DNA of 32,589 bases from Pusillimonas sp. UBA6240 (GCA_002441445.1 DJWC01000119.1:25362-57950), one strand, 5' to 3'. Positions 16,455 to 24,837 are shown, counted from the first letter of the stretch. The notes: a model not told the origin generated them from the sequence alone. A program made the numbers and translations.

Positions 16455-17429
16455 ATGACAGACATTTTCCTTCCAGCTGATCTTGATGTCCTGGAAACCG
16501 ACTTGCTCCATGTCTTCTGCTGGGTGGCAAAAAAGCGCAACTTCTCTCGAGCGGCGGACTACCTGGAAACCGCGCAACCTGTAATCACCCGCAAGATCAA
16601 TCGTTTGGAAGCGCAACTTGGCGTCCAGCTTTTCATACGCACAAACCGCGGCTGTGAGCTGACGCAATCGGGCGAGCTGCTCGCCTCAAAAGCGCCTGGC
16701 ATCCTCATGCAGCTTGCCATGCTTAAAGAGGAAGTCGGCCACGCCGCCCATCTGGTTGCAGGGCCGATTTCCTTTGGAATCACGCAATCGGCGGGGGCCG
16801 TAATGGTGCCTTACCTGCTGCCAGCCATTGCCTCGCGCTGGCCCCTGCTGCGAGTAAATATCGTGGAGGCATTGAGCAAAGGCCTGTGCGAGAAGGTGCT
16901 GAACAGGGAACTATCGTTTGCGGTCCTGTATGATCCACCACCAGACCCGGACCTGATTTCCACGCCGCTGCTGATGGAACGGCTTTGCCTCGTCGGAGCG
17001 CCAGCGTCGGGGCTGCCGAAACGGCCACAAATAGCTGATCTGGTCGACCTGCCCCTTGTGCTGCCCAGCGGGCAGCAAACAGTTCGCATATTGCTGGAGG
17101 ATGCATTCGCCGAGATCAATGCTCCGCTGACTCCGGTGTACGAAACGAACAGCATCAACATGCTCAGGTCAATGGCACTGCAGGGGCTGGGTTACACGGT
17201 GCTGACGCTTTGCAGCGTTGCGGATGATGTAGCTGCGGGCAAGCTGGAGGCTGTTCCCTTTGCGGATCAAGGCATGTCCATCGCCCTCTCGCTGATTTCC
17301 ACTCGGGAGCATACGCGCCTGCGCAATGTGCAGTTGCTGTCTTCATTCGTCGCGGCCGAAATCAGAAAGGTCGCCAAGAACGGGCTGTGGCCAGGCAATC
17401 CCGTTGTTGTACGCCCTTCCGACTCCTGA
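16455..17429 (+). CDS. LysR family transcriptional regulator
   Basis: This 324-residue protein has the LysR helix-turn-helix near residues 15-72 (LLHVFCWVAKKRNFSRAADY, then AQPVITRKINRLEAQLG), preceded by a somewhat long leader, and an effector domain with FGITQSAGAVMVPYLLPAI. It is divergent from the ligase-amidohydrolase operon across a 123-bp gap, the classic layout for a LysR controlling its neighbour, and ends only 15 bp from the convergent thiolase-like gene. It may control both - strand transcripts of this module. No clear ribosome site precedes the ATG. Confidence 0.9.
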   Translation: MTDIFLPADLDVLETDLLHVFCWVAKKRNFSRAADYLETAQPVITRKINRLEAQLGVQLFIRTNRGCELTQSGELLASKAPGILMQLAMLKEEVGHAAHLVAGPISFGITQSAGAVMVPYLLPAIASRWPLLRVNIVEALSKGLCEKVLNRELSFAVLYDPPPDPDLISTPLLMERLCLVGAPASGLPKRPQIADLVDLPLVLPSGQQTVRILLEDAFAEINAPLTPVYETNSINMLRSMALQGLGYTVLTLCSVADDVAAGKLEAVPFADQGMSIALSLISTREHTRLRNVQLLSSFVAAEIRKVAKNGLWPGNPVVVRPSDS

Positions 17430-17444
17430 GGAATCAGTCTGCGC

Positions 17445-18641
17445 TCAATGTTCAGCCCGTCCGAGTATGAGAGCGCTCTTGTGTCCGGTGCCTCCCCCGC
17501 TCGTCACCAGGCTATGGCGGACGTTGGGTACCTGCAGGGTAGAATCGCCACGGGCCTGCCTGACTGCTTCGATGACCAGATTCAGCCCATGCAGATAAGC
17601 TTCGGAATGCAAGCCGCCCGCCGTGTTGATCGGCAGCCTGCCGCCCTGCCGCAGCGCACCAGACGCTATCAGTGCGGCGGCGCCTCCTCGCTCGCATAAG
17701 CCGTAGTCTTCGAGCCCCATAGGAATAAGGCCTGTAAAAGCATCGTAGATTTGAGCCACATCGATATCTGACGGCGCCAATCCCGATTGCGCATAAATCG
17801 CCTTGGCGACTTCGCGGGAATTGATGGATGCGTAATCGTCCAGCGGCATATTGTGTGAACCCATGGGCCCGAGCGACCAACGAGGACCGCTTGCTTGCGC
17901 AGCCGCCAGAATCGGCACCGCTGGCCGATTCAATCGATCGGCTATCCCCCGCGTTGTCACAATCACGGCGCAGGCTCCGTCCGTCTCGAGGCAGCAATCA
18001 TATAGATGGAACGGATCGGCGATCATGCGCGATGCGAAATACTGCTCGCGGGTCAATGGCTTGTCACGCATGACGGCGCGCGGGTTATGTTGAGCGTTGG
18101 CCCGTAGCATCACTGCTATATCAGCCAAATGCTCCGGCGTGGCGCCGGTTTCGTGCATAAAGCGCCGATAGGCCAGCGCCATCATGAGGCCCGGCGACAT
18201 CAGCCCATAAGGCGCAACGTACGAACCCCATAGCAGGCGTTCGCGATGCTGGCCGTAGCGCTCATATTGTCCCTGGCACAACGATCGGTAAGCTACTGCG
18301 TAACGGGACTGCCCTGTCGCCACGGCAGACGCTGCCAGCATAACCGATCCCGAACAGCCACCGCCGCCGCCGCCCCATACCAGCGAGGCATAGCGCAGCG
18401 AAGGCGCTGCAAGAGCGGTTTGCACTACCGCAGGTTCATGTCGCTCAAATCCAAAGGACGTGAAGCCATCTATCTCTCGCGCATCAATGCCAGCATCATC
18501 GGCGGCATTATGGATAGCCTCTATGCACAGAGCAAGTTCGCTTTTATCTTGATGTCCACCGCGCTTCGTATAGGCAGTCTCGCCTACGCCGACAATGCAA
18601 GGCTGAAGCTCGCGCGGCCAGTTCGGCATGGGGAAGGTCAT
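17445..18641 (-). CDS. Thiolase-like enzyme (SCP-x/Ltp2 lipid-transfer type)
   Basis: This 398-residue thiolase-fold protein has the non-decarboxylating SCP-x/Ltp layout: CIVGVGETAYTKRGG at the start, IYDAFTGLIPMGLEDYG near residue 295, and GGLHSEAYLHGLN with the catalytic-region His near the C-terminus. Counting back from ATGQ, the classical thiolase nucleophile position falls on Gly in a Gly-rich run; the nearby Cys96 is three residues later. This fits retro-aldolases such as Ltp2 better than a true thiolase. Its start overlaps the stop of the DUF35 gene (ATGA), and Ltp2-type enzymes are known to need a DUF35 partner. It likely splits a beta-hydroxyacyl-CoA. Confidence 0.85.
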   Translation of the reverse strand: MTFPMPNWPRELQPCIVGVGETAYTKRGGHQDKSELALCIEAIHNAADDAGIDAREIDGFTSFGFERHEPAVVQTALAAPSLRYASLVWGGGGGGCSGSVMLAASAVATGQSRYAVAYRSLCQGQYERYGQHRERLLWGSYVAPYGLMSPGLMMALAYRRFMHETGATPEHLADIAVMLRANAQHNPRAVMRDKPLTREQYFASRMIADPFHLYDCCLETDGACAVIVTTRGIADRLNRPAVPILAAAQASGPRWSLGPMGSHNMPLDDYASINSREVAKAIYAQSGLAPSDIDVAQIYDAFTGLIPMGLEDYGLCERGGAAALIASGALRQGGRLPINTAGGLHSEAYLHGLNLVIEAVRQARGDSTLQVPNVRHSLVTSGGGTGHKSALILGRAEH

Positions 18642-19090
18642 GATCGCTCCCCTCTCGCCGAAGTGTCGAGTCCCCGGCGCCGAAAGCGAGGTATAAGCGT
18701 CCCGTCGCCGCTCGGCTCAAAACACACCTGGACGGGCAACCCTATTTCCAGCGCCTCCGGCGCCACATCCACCACATTGGTTACCAAGCGCACATCGTCC
18801 GCATCATCCAAAAGCACTACGCAGACATTATATGGAGGGTGCCCCTTGAGCGACGGATGCACAGCATAGTGGCCTACCGTATAGGTATAAATTGTGCCTC
18901 GTCCAGATACCTGTTTCCAGGTTAGCTGCGTGGAGCTGCATCGGGGACAGTTAGGTAGCGGTGGATGAAAGAAATGCGCGCATTGCTCGCAGTAGCGAAT
19001 CACCAGGCGGCGCTCCTGGCAGGCTTGCCAATATGGCGCATCGTCCAGCGTCGGACGGGGCGAGGGCATGTTCTCGGGAAGGTAACTCAC
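18638..19090 (-). CDS. DUF35 OB-fold protein with zinc ribbon, thiolase partner
   Basis: The start is chosen as GTG at 19090, because AGGAGA lies 6 bp upstream of it in frame; an ATG at 19094 just before is in another frame. The 150-residue protein has a rubredoxin-like zinc ribbon (Cys34, Cys37, Cys48, Cys51 in YCEQC and NCPRC) followed by an OB-fold with GRGTIYTYTVGH. DUF35 proteins bind acyl-CoA and complex with thiolase-like enzymes. The ATGA overlap with the thiolase-like gene downstream indicates a stable two-protein complex. An in-frame ATG at 19069 is an alternative start. Confidence 0.88.
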   Translation of the reverse strand: MSYLPENMPSPRPTLDDAPYWQACQERRLVIRYCEQCAHFFHPPLPNCPRCSSTQLTWKQVSGRGTIYTYTVGHYAVHPSLKGHPPYNVCVVLLDDADDVRLVTNVVDVAPEALEIGLPVQVCFEPSGDGTLIPRFRRRGLDTSARGERS

Positions 19091-19215
19091 GCATTGTCTC
19101 CTGTTCAGCGCAGCGGCGTCAGGCATGAGCCGCGTTCACTAGACTTTAGGAGCATGATGGCTTCTTGGCTAGCACATGGCAGGCATGGTTGCCCATCGTT
19201 TTTAGTATGAGTGGA

Positions 19216-19233
19216 TATGGCTGCCCAGCCATA
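19216..19233. promoter_or_regulatory. 18-bp perfect palindrome in the divergent intergenic region
   Basis: TATGGCTG at 19216-19223 and CAGCCATA at 19226-19233 form 8-bp arms around CC. It lies between the divergent DUF35 and Bug genes, 93 bp before the Bug start, and has no T-run, so a dimeric regulator site is more likely than a terminator. Which protein binds it is unknown. Confidence 0.5.
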
Positions 19234-19325
19234 CCTCTTCAGTATGTCGGCTATGTTTCTTTGCTGCTAGTAGCGGCGGTTCGAGCCTTGCTAAGATGCA
19301 ACGCAATAACTCAGGAGACATTGGA

Positions 19326-20411
19326 ATGAAAATGCACTCTTCTATGCAAGCTGGCCCGAAAGCGGATTTCAAAAGCAGTGCCAAGACACGACCGGAACCG
19401 GGCGCCACAAAAATAGGGAGGGGTCTATTTGCCAGAATAGCCAAAATTGTTCGCATGGCTATGTTCGCACCTCTCTTCATATTAATGGGCGCCGCCAGCC
19501 TGAATGCTTCGGCGCAGGATGCATGGCCAAAACATCCGGTAAGAATCATTGTCGCCGCTGGAGGAGGAAGCAGCGTGGAAATTTTTGCACGAGTACTCGG
19601 TGACAGGCTCTCGAGGGCTCTGGGCCAGTCTTTCATCATTGAACCAATGCCAGGGGGCAACGGCACCATTGGAACTCGAGCCGTTGTCAACGCAAAGCCT
19701 GATGGCTACACATTTCTGTTCGCTGGCAACTCGGTATTGGTCATCAATCCACTGATGACCAAAGCGCTTCCATATGACATAGAGAAGGATCTGACTCCTG
19801 TCGCCCCTGTCGTGTATGTGCCGCTTGCCATCGCCGTACCAGCCAATAGCCCTGCACACACACTAAAGGAACTTCTGGACCAGTCACGAGAGAAGGAAAG
19901 CTTTTTTGCCACGCCGGGAGCGGCATCGTTATCGCGCTTGATAGGTGAAAATCTGAACGAAAAGGCCGGAACAAAGTTCGTCAATGTTGCATATCCTACT
20001 GGAACCGCTGCGGAAATGGATGTCATCGCAGGACGCGTCCCTGTATTGATAGATGGGCTTGGCGGGGCCGCTCCACACGTAAAATCAGGCAAGCTGCGCC
20101 TGCTGGCGGTATCTACGGCAACCCGCTCGAAAGACTTCCCCGACGTGCCCACTATCAGCGAGGTCATACCCAATTTCGTAGTGCCTGGCATCAATTCTCT
20201 GGTCGCGCCGGCGGGGACCCCTCCACAGATCCTTGATTTGCTAAACAAGGCTATCAATGATGTCTTGAAAGATCCGGACCTGCAGCAACGCTTTATATCC
20301 ATGGGCGGCGAAGCGGCTTCCGGATCGCGACAGGACCTGGACCTAATTCTGCGCGATCAACGCGTTACCTTTTCAAAACTGATCGAACAGGCGGGAATTC
20401 CAATCAATTGA
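19326..20411 (+). CDS. Bug-type (TctC) solute-binding protein with long N-terminal leader
   Basis: The ATG at 19326 is chosen because AGGAGA lies 7 bp upstream; it gives 361 residues. A polar segment of about 40 residues comes before the hydrophobic signal segment (MAMFAPLFILMGAASLNASA), so the leader is much longer than in the other two Bug proteins here. Mature motifs are typical: WPKHPVRIIVAAGGG, GGNGTIGTRAVVNAKPDGY, and LGGAAPHVKSGKLRLLAVST. An internal ATG at 19455 would give a normal-length signal peptide but lacks a good ribosome site. It is divergent from the DUF35-thiolase operon and probably supplies its substrate. No TctAB genes are nearby. Confidence 0.9.
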   Translation: MKMHSSMQAGPKADFKSSAKTRPEPGATKIGRGLFARIAKIVRMAMFAPLFILMGAASLNASAQDAWPKHPVRIIVAAGGGSSVEIFARVLGDRLSRALGQSFIIEPMPGGNGTIGTRAVVNAKPDGYTFLFAGNSVLVINPLMTKALPYDIEKDLTPVAPVVYVPLAIAVPANSPAHTLKELLDQSREKESFFATPGAASLSRLIGENLNEKAGTKFVNVAYPTGTAAEMDVIAGRVPVLIDGLGGAAPHVKSGKLRLLAVSTATRSKDFPDVPTISEVIPNFVVPGINSLVAPAGTPPQILDLLNKAINDVLKDPDLQQRFISMGGEAASGSRQDLDLILRDQRVTFSKLIEQAGIPIN

Positions 20412-20477
20412 TGCCCTCGGGAGGCGGGCAAGCAGTCCTGAAGCGACTCTTCCGCTCTTGGACGCTCTTGGACATTT

Positions 20478-20513
20478 CGCGAGGAGGCCCCTATACCGGC
20501 GCCTCCGTTCGCG
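20478..20513. terminator. Candidate terminator hairpin between convergent genes
   Basis: CGCGAGGAGGC at 20478-20488 can pair with GCCTCC (20501-20506) and TCGCG (20509-20513) with a two-base bulge. It lies between the ends of the Bug gene and the AcnX small-subunit gene. The T-tract is weak (GGGCTTTC), so it is a tentative bidirectional terminator. A 10-bp tandem repeat GCTCTTGGAC (20454-20473) sits just before it. Confidence 0.4.
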
Positions 20514-20524
20514 GGCTTTCTGCG

Positions 20525-20929
20525 CTAAGCGACGCTGATCCGCTTGTTTTCCGGGTCGATCGTAATCGTATCGCCGGTCTTGAGCAACTGAACCAGATCT
20601 TGGTCCCAACCTTCCGTGATGGGCATATTGGCCAGCACCGCGCCCTGTACCATTACCGGATTGAGCTTTCCGAATACCAGAGCCAATGGCGCGATCCCTT
20701 TATGCAGCAGGTCGAAGAACGCCCAGCCGCCGGCGACGCCGCCTTTCGAGGTCGGGATTACCAGGATTTTCCCCTTCACCGATACGCCTTCCGCACTGTG
20801 GCCGATCCGGGAAATAATGCCTGTCACACGGTCCAGGTCGTAGCGTGGGCTAAAGCCTTCGCGCATGACGAGCGCCTGTCCCGTCACCTTGGGCCCCCAC
20901 GCCCGGTCTACTTGCACGATGGTGGTCAC
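20525..20929 (-). CDS. Aconitase X (AcnX) small subunit, swivelling domain (DUF126)
   Basis: This 134-residue protein matches the AcnX swivelling domain, which in bacteria is often encoded separately from the catalytic part. Typical segments are SVKGKILVIPTSKGGVAGGW, near the active-site Ser, and a C-terminal GDTITIDPENKRI. The start is GTG at 20929, overlapping the large-subunit stop, with GGAGA about 10 bp upstream. Together with the large subunit it should form a two-chain dehydratase; characterised relatives act on cis-3-hydroxy-L-proline or on mevalonate 5-phosphate. Which substrate applies here is not decided by sequence. Confidence 0.88.
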   Translation of the reverse strand: MTTIVQVDRAWGPKVTGQALVMREGFSPRYDLDRVTGIISRIGHSAEGVSVKGKILVIPTSKGGVAGGWAFFDLLHKGIAPLALVFGKLNPVMVQGAVLANMPITEGWDQDLVQLLKTGDTITIDPENKRISVA

Positions 20930-22167
20930 TTCAGGTCTCCCGTGCAGGCTATGTCAACGCATGCGGCGGTACGGCGCAGCACCGTATTGAATCGATGGGC
21001 GGTAATGGTGTTGACGATTTTGGCGGAATTGGAAACCAGGTTGGCCCATGCGTTTTCTTCCCGGATCTGTGTCAGCCGCTGCAAAATATAGAAGCAGACG
21101 CCCTGGAGCAAGGTAACACCCGCTTTCTCCAGGATATCGACATATCCCAGGCGCTTCGCGTCGCTGTAGACGGCGTGGTTGGTGGTGATCACCGCCGTCA
21201 TGTCAGGCGCGACACTACGCCCTTCAAACAAGCGCGCCAGGGTCTGCATTTCGAACAGGGATTGCTGCGGCCCGGAGAACACCACGATATTCTTGCGCGC
21301 GTCCACGTAGCGATATGCATCGTAGATTGCCTGAATGTTTTGATCGCTGACCTTGATGATGCTGCGCGGCGCTTGGCCGCCCATGGCCTGTTCCGCCGAC
21401 GGCGCCTCGGGCGTCACGCCGACCATATGGAACATGGCCATGGAGCCGTAACTGGCCAGCGATGCGCCCAGATGCTTGAGGGCGTCGGGCGGCGGCGTTG
21501 TGTCGATGCCGGTGAATACGGGAACCGCAAAATAATCTTGATTGGGGTGGCCGACAATTTTTCCCAATGCGCCCCAGTCCGCGAGATCTTCCATGCGGGC
21601 ATCGACATTGACCAGTATATTGCCGCGCCGCACTTCGTCCAGATGGAAGCCGTAAGCCGGAGTGCGGCCAGTGAGGGCGGCCGCGAAACTGGATTTTCCC
21701 GCTTCGAAATTGGTACGCGCCCCGAACACGGAGTTGGCATAGATGACTGTGCCGGTATCCCCCCAGGCCACATGCTCGCCCAGCTTGGGCTGATACACCG
21801 TCTGGTAGTTGATACAGGTGTCTGTCGTATTGATATCCATCTTGCGCAGCTGGATCAGCAGCTTGCGTTCCTTTTTTTCCTCGCCCTCGTCGGGCCGCAG
21901 CGCGGGCTCGTCGCTGAAGTGCATGCAGCGCGCATTGCTGGTGGACGGCACGGCGCATTTCGCCCCCTCCTCGGCAATTTGCGTCATCATGTCCAAACCG
22001 CCGTCGCCCATGACTTCGATATCGCCCATGACGTGGGCGTTGGTGATCGGCACGAAGCGTTCGGCATTGAAGAACTTCCCAACCTCGATCTGGAACTTGA
22101 TTGCTTCCTGTACCGCCCTGCCTTTGTCGCCATTGAGCATGGCGAGTTCTTCCTGGTTCAGTTTCAT
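20926..22167 (-). CDS. Aconitase X (AcnX) large catalytic subunit (DUF521)
   Basis: The start at 22167 gives 413 residues and has AGGAGA a few bases upstream; the in-frame ATG at 22179 lies in that ribosome site. The protein has AcnX features: LNGDKGRAVQEAIK at the N-terminus, TNAHVMGD, TTDTCINYQT with Cys118, YANSVFGARTNFE, a regulatory ITTNHAVYSDAKRLGYVDIL, and Cys358 in LLQGVCFY. Cys118 and Cys358 are candidate iron-sulfur ligands by family analogy. It removes water from a hydroxy acid or hydroxyproline-like substrate. It sits third in a gntR-bug-acnX(L)-acnX(S) operon, so the Bug protein likely delivers the substrate or a precursor. Confidence 0.9.
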   Translation of the reverse strand: MKLNQEELAMLNGDKGRAVQEAIKFQIEVGKFFNAERFVPITNAHVMGDIEVMGDGGLDMMTQIAEEGAKCAVPSTSNARCMHFSDEPALRPDEGEEKKERKLLIQLRKMDINTTDTCINYQTVYQPKLGEHVAWGDTGTVIYANSVFGARTNFEAGKSSFAAALTGRTPAYGFHLDEVRRGNILVNVDARMEDLADWGALGKIVGHPNQDYFAVPVFTGIDTTPPPDALKHLGASLASYGSMAMFHMVGVTPEAPSAEQAMGGQAPRSIIKVSDQNIQAIYDAYRYVDARKNIVVFSGPQQSLFEMQTLARLFEGRSVAPDMTAVITTNHAVYSDAKRLGYVDILEKAGVTLLQGVCFYILQRLTQIREENAWANLVSNSAKIVNTITAHRFNTVLRRTAACVDIACTGDLK

Positions 22168-22209
22168 GCTTCTCCTCATAGCCCCTTGTTCGGGCGTGCC
22201 GCATCCCGC

Positions 22210-23193
22210 TTAGTTGATTGATACATGCGCCGCTTTGATGATGTCGGCATATTTTCGGCGCTCGTTATCGACAAACGCCTTGAAGTCGTTCGGGCTGCTG
22301 GGCGCCGCCGAAATGCCCTGGCCCGCCAGGGTTTTTCTCACCGCCTCGCTGCTCAGCGCCGTGGCGATATCGGCGGAAATTTTGTTTATGACCGTTTGCG
22401 GCGTACCGGCCGGCGCAAAGACGCCCTGCCAGTTCTGGATATCGAACCCATGCAGGCCGCTCTCTTCCAGCGATGGGATCTCGGGCGCGAGTTCCGACCT
22501 GGATTTGGTCGTGACCGCCAGGGCGTTTGCCTTGCCCGACTTGACGAACGGCAAGGCGGGCGGCAATCCGGCAAAGAATATCTGCACCTGGCCGCCGACC
22601 AAATCAGTGATCGCCGGTGCGCCGCCTTTGTAAGGCACGTGCAGAATCTTGGTGTTCGTCATGAGCTTGAACAGCTCCGCCGCGAGGTGCTGGGGGCCGC
22701 CCGTTCCAGATGATGCATAGGATACCTTTCCGCTGTTTTTCCGGATGTAATCAATCAGCCCCCGCGCATCCTTGGCGGGCACCGAGGGGTGCGCCACCAG
22801 CAGCAAAGGCGCGCTGCCGGCTTGAGACACGGGCGCCAAATCCTTCTGCGCATCGTATTGCATCTCGGGATACAGCAAGGGATTGATGACGGTTTCGGCC
22901 GGCGAGCTCATCAGCAGCGTATAGCCGTCCTTGTTCGCCTTGGCCACATAAGCGGCGGCGATATTGCCGCCCGCCCCCGTGCGGTTTTCCACCACCACTG
23001 TCTGGTCCCAGATTTTCGACAGCTCGGCGCCCAGGACGCGGGCGATGACATCGGTTGCGCCGCCCGCCGGAAACCCGACAATGATTTTCACCGCCTGTTC
23101 GGGGTAAGCGGCCCCGGCGGAGGCGGATACTGCAGACAGCGCCGCAATAGCGGCAAACAGCATGCTGCGCTTGATTTGATGTAGTGTGCGCAT
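22210..23193 (-). CDS. Bug-type (TctC) periplasmic solute-binding protein
   Basis: This 327-residue protein has a signal peptide (MRTLHQIKRS, hydrophobic stretch, cleavage near ASAGAA at about residue 28) and Bug-family motifs YPEQAVKIIVGFPAGGATD and ENRTGAGGNIAAAYVA. GAGGAGA precedes the ATG. It lies between the GntR gene (27 bp upstream) and the AcnX large subunit (42 bp downstream) on the same strand. By context it captures the ligand that the AcnX enzyme or its partners metabolise. As with the other Bug proteins here, the membrane subunits are not encoded nearby. Confidence 0.92.
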   Translation of the reverse strand: MRTLHQIKRSMLFAAIAALSAVSASAGAAYPEQAVKIIVGFPAGGATDVIARVLGAELSKIWDQTVVVENRTGAGGNIAAAYVAKANKDGYTLLMSSPAETVINPLLYPEMQYDAQKDLAPVSQAGSAPLLLVAHPSVPAKDARGLIDYIRKNSGKVSYASSGTGGPQHLAAELFKLMTNTKILHVPYKGGAPAITDLVGGQVQIFFAGLPPALPFVKSGKANALAVTTKSRSELAPEIPSLEESGLHGFDIQNWQGVFAPAGTPQTVINKISADIATALSSEAVRKTLAGQGISAAPSSPNDFKAFVDNERRKYADIIKAAHVSIN

Positions 23194-23220
23194 TGTCTCG
23201 GGTCTCCTCTCGAGTGTTGG

Positions 23221-23979
23221 TCATTCCACCTTGCGTAGCGATGAAGCGATTTGCATCGGGCCCGATACATTGAGCTCGAACGCAAAAATTTCGGGCTGGA
23301 TATGGAAGCGCGTTTGCTCCAGAACCATGCCCTCACTGTCGAATGATGTGCGGTCCATCCGCAGCACGACGCCTTCGCCGTCCAGACCCATCAGCTCGGC
23401 GATGCGAGGCGGCGCCTGGGCGGCGCGAATGGCTGTCGTGGCGCGCTCGACCTTGCGCTGTATGACGTTGTGCAGCAGGGTGTAGACGGGATATTGCTCG
23501 ATCATTTGCCTGGATATCGCTTTGCCGAAGCACGAGACCGTGGCTTCGGCAATCGCGACGATGGCATCGCTGACGCGGTAAATGCGCGTAAATGCGGCCG
23601 TCTCGCTATAGTCCCCGAACGGGGCCTTGCGGGCCATCGGGCCGGATGCGGCGAAATGGACCACTTCGGTTTCCGGCGTGTGGCCCTGCGCGATCAGGCT
23701 GTCGTAAAAGCCGCGCAGCGCATTCAGGTCCTGGCTGACCTGCGGCCCCGACACAAACACCCCTTTTCCTTGCCGGCTGACCACCAGCCCGCGCTCGGCC
23801 AATACACGCAGCGCCTGTCTGACCGTCACGCGGCTGACATCGAATAGCCGAGTCAATTCGTATTCCGAGGGAAGCTTTTCCAGAGGCAGCAAGCGCTTCG
23901 CAGCGATGTCTTCCATCAGCTTTTCGGCCAGTTGCAGGTATAGCGCCTTCTGTGTGTTACGGCTCAGAGTGGTGTTCAT
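23221..23979 (-). CDS. GntR family (HutC/UTRA) transcriptional regulator
   Basis: With the start at 23979 (AAGGAA 8 bp upstream) the protein has 252 residues; an in-frame ATG at 24003 would begin within the -10 region of the predicted promoter. It has a GntR winged helix at residues 10-75 (LPSEYELTRLFDVSRVTVRQ, then RQGKGVFV) and a C-terminal UTRA effector domain, the HutC type. It heads the operon with the Bug and AcnX genes, so it likely regulates that operon and itself. The promoter and palindromes just upstream support autoregulation. The effector is probably the AcnX substrate or a related metabolite. Confidence 0.92.
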   Translation of the reverse strand: MNTTLSRNTQKALYLQLAEKLMEDIAAKRLLPLEKLPSEYELTRLFDVSRVTVRQALRVLAERGLVVSRQGKGVFVSGPQVSQDLNALRGFYDSLIAQGHTPETEVVHFAASGPMARKAPFGDYSETAAFTRIYRVSDAIVAIAEATVSCFGKAISRQMIEQYPVYTLLHNVIQRKVERATTAIRAAQAPPRIAELMGLDGEGVVLRMDRTSFDSEGMVLEQTRFHIQPEIFAFELNVSGPMQIASSLRKVE

Positions 23980-24003
23980 GCAGGGATTCCTTGTGACGGG
24001 CAA

Positions 24004-24042
24004 ATTCTATTGCTTGTATTAACACAAGTCAATACAAGTTGT
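24004..24042 (-). promoter_or_regulatory. GntR operon promoter with palindromic operator
   Basis: Read on the - strand, TTGACT (24032-24027) and TAGAAT (24009-24004) are 17 bp apart, a strong sigma70 match with a start site near 23997. The palindrome CTTGT-N6-ACAAG (24013-24028) fills the spacer and a second, ACAAGTTGT (24034-24042), lies just upstream. Such TTGT/ACAA dyads are typical of HutC-type GntR operators. Confidence 0.75.
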
Positions 24043-24271
24043 GGCGCTACATCTCGAGCGGCCATATGTCTCAATGCTTATTGGACGCCGCGGCCACGAA
24101 GTGGGACACAAGCAGGGGCGATCTTCCTGGAATGAAGCGATCTTCTTGGAGCCATGGCTGAACGCAATGCTCATGCTCCTGGCCGCCGTCTGCATGGCAA
24201 ATTCGGAGGGCTATGTGCGCGTGCCCATGGGCCGCGACGCGCGCCACGGCGGCGCGGCGCGTCGGATGGAG

Positions 24272-24721
24272 TTACGGCTTCCCGGGAATCAGAAGCACCG
24301 GGCGAGTGGATAAGCGCAGGAAGGTTTCCGCCACGCTGCCCAGCAGCAGGCGTTTGAAGCCGCCGCGGCCGTGCGTGCCGAGGACGACGAGATCGGCCTG
24401 GCACTCATCGGCAAGCTTCTGCAGTTGCTCGGCGATCGAGTCAGTGGTGTCCCGATTGTTGACGAGTATCGATCCGCAGGCGATCCGCCTGTTTTTTACC
24501 AGGGATTCGGCCTTTGCAAGCACATCCCTGCCGTCGTTCAAAAGCGCTTCTGTAATGGGCGGCGGGTCATATCCCAGGTCCTGCACATAGATGTGGGGAT
24601 ACTCGACGGCATAGGCCAATATCAGCTCCGCCCCTTGGCTCTTTGCCATCCGCATGGCCTCGTCGAGCGCATGCATGGCCACCGGGCTGCCGTCTATCGC
24701 CACCATGATCTTCCTATACAC
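24272..24721 (-). CDS. Universal stress protein, UspA family
   Basis: This 149-residue protein is standard length for a single-domain UspA. It begins MYRKIMVAIDGSP and ends with the ATP-binding signature GTHGRGGFKRLLLGSVAE followed by TRPVLLIPG, so it is of the nucleotide-binding type. It supports survival under stress by a poorly defined mechanism. It lies 117 bp downstream of the small heat shock gene on the same strand and may be co-transcribed with it. The 230-bp gap toward the GntR promoter (24043-24271) shows only short, unconvincing reading frames. Confidence 0.92.
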   Translation of the reverse strand: MYRKIMVAIDGSPVAMHALDEAMRMAKSQGAELILAYAVEYPHIYVQDLGYDPPPITEALLNDGRDVLAKAESLVKNRRIACGSILVNNRDTTDSIAEQLQKLADECQADLVVLGTHGRGGFKRLLLGSVAETFLRLSTRPVLLIPGKP

Positions 24722-24837
24722 TTATTCTTCCTTTCTCTTCAAGAAGCTTCATGCCCCGGCCCCGAGCCGGCTGCCGCGCTTTGCGCCGACGGCTATCGGT
24801 TCAAAGCGCGGCAGGGACGCCGCTAGGCGCACGCCCG

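Noticed and set aside
24041..24313. 90-codon open frame on the + strand between gntR and uspA
   Set aside because: It overlaps the uspA 3' end in antisense, crosses GC-rich DNA, has no ribosome site and shows no recognisable domain.
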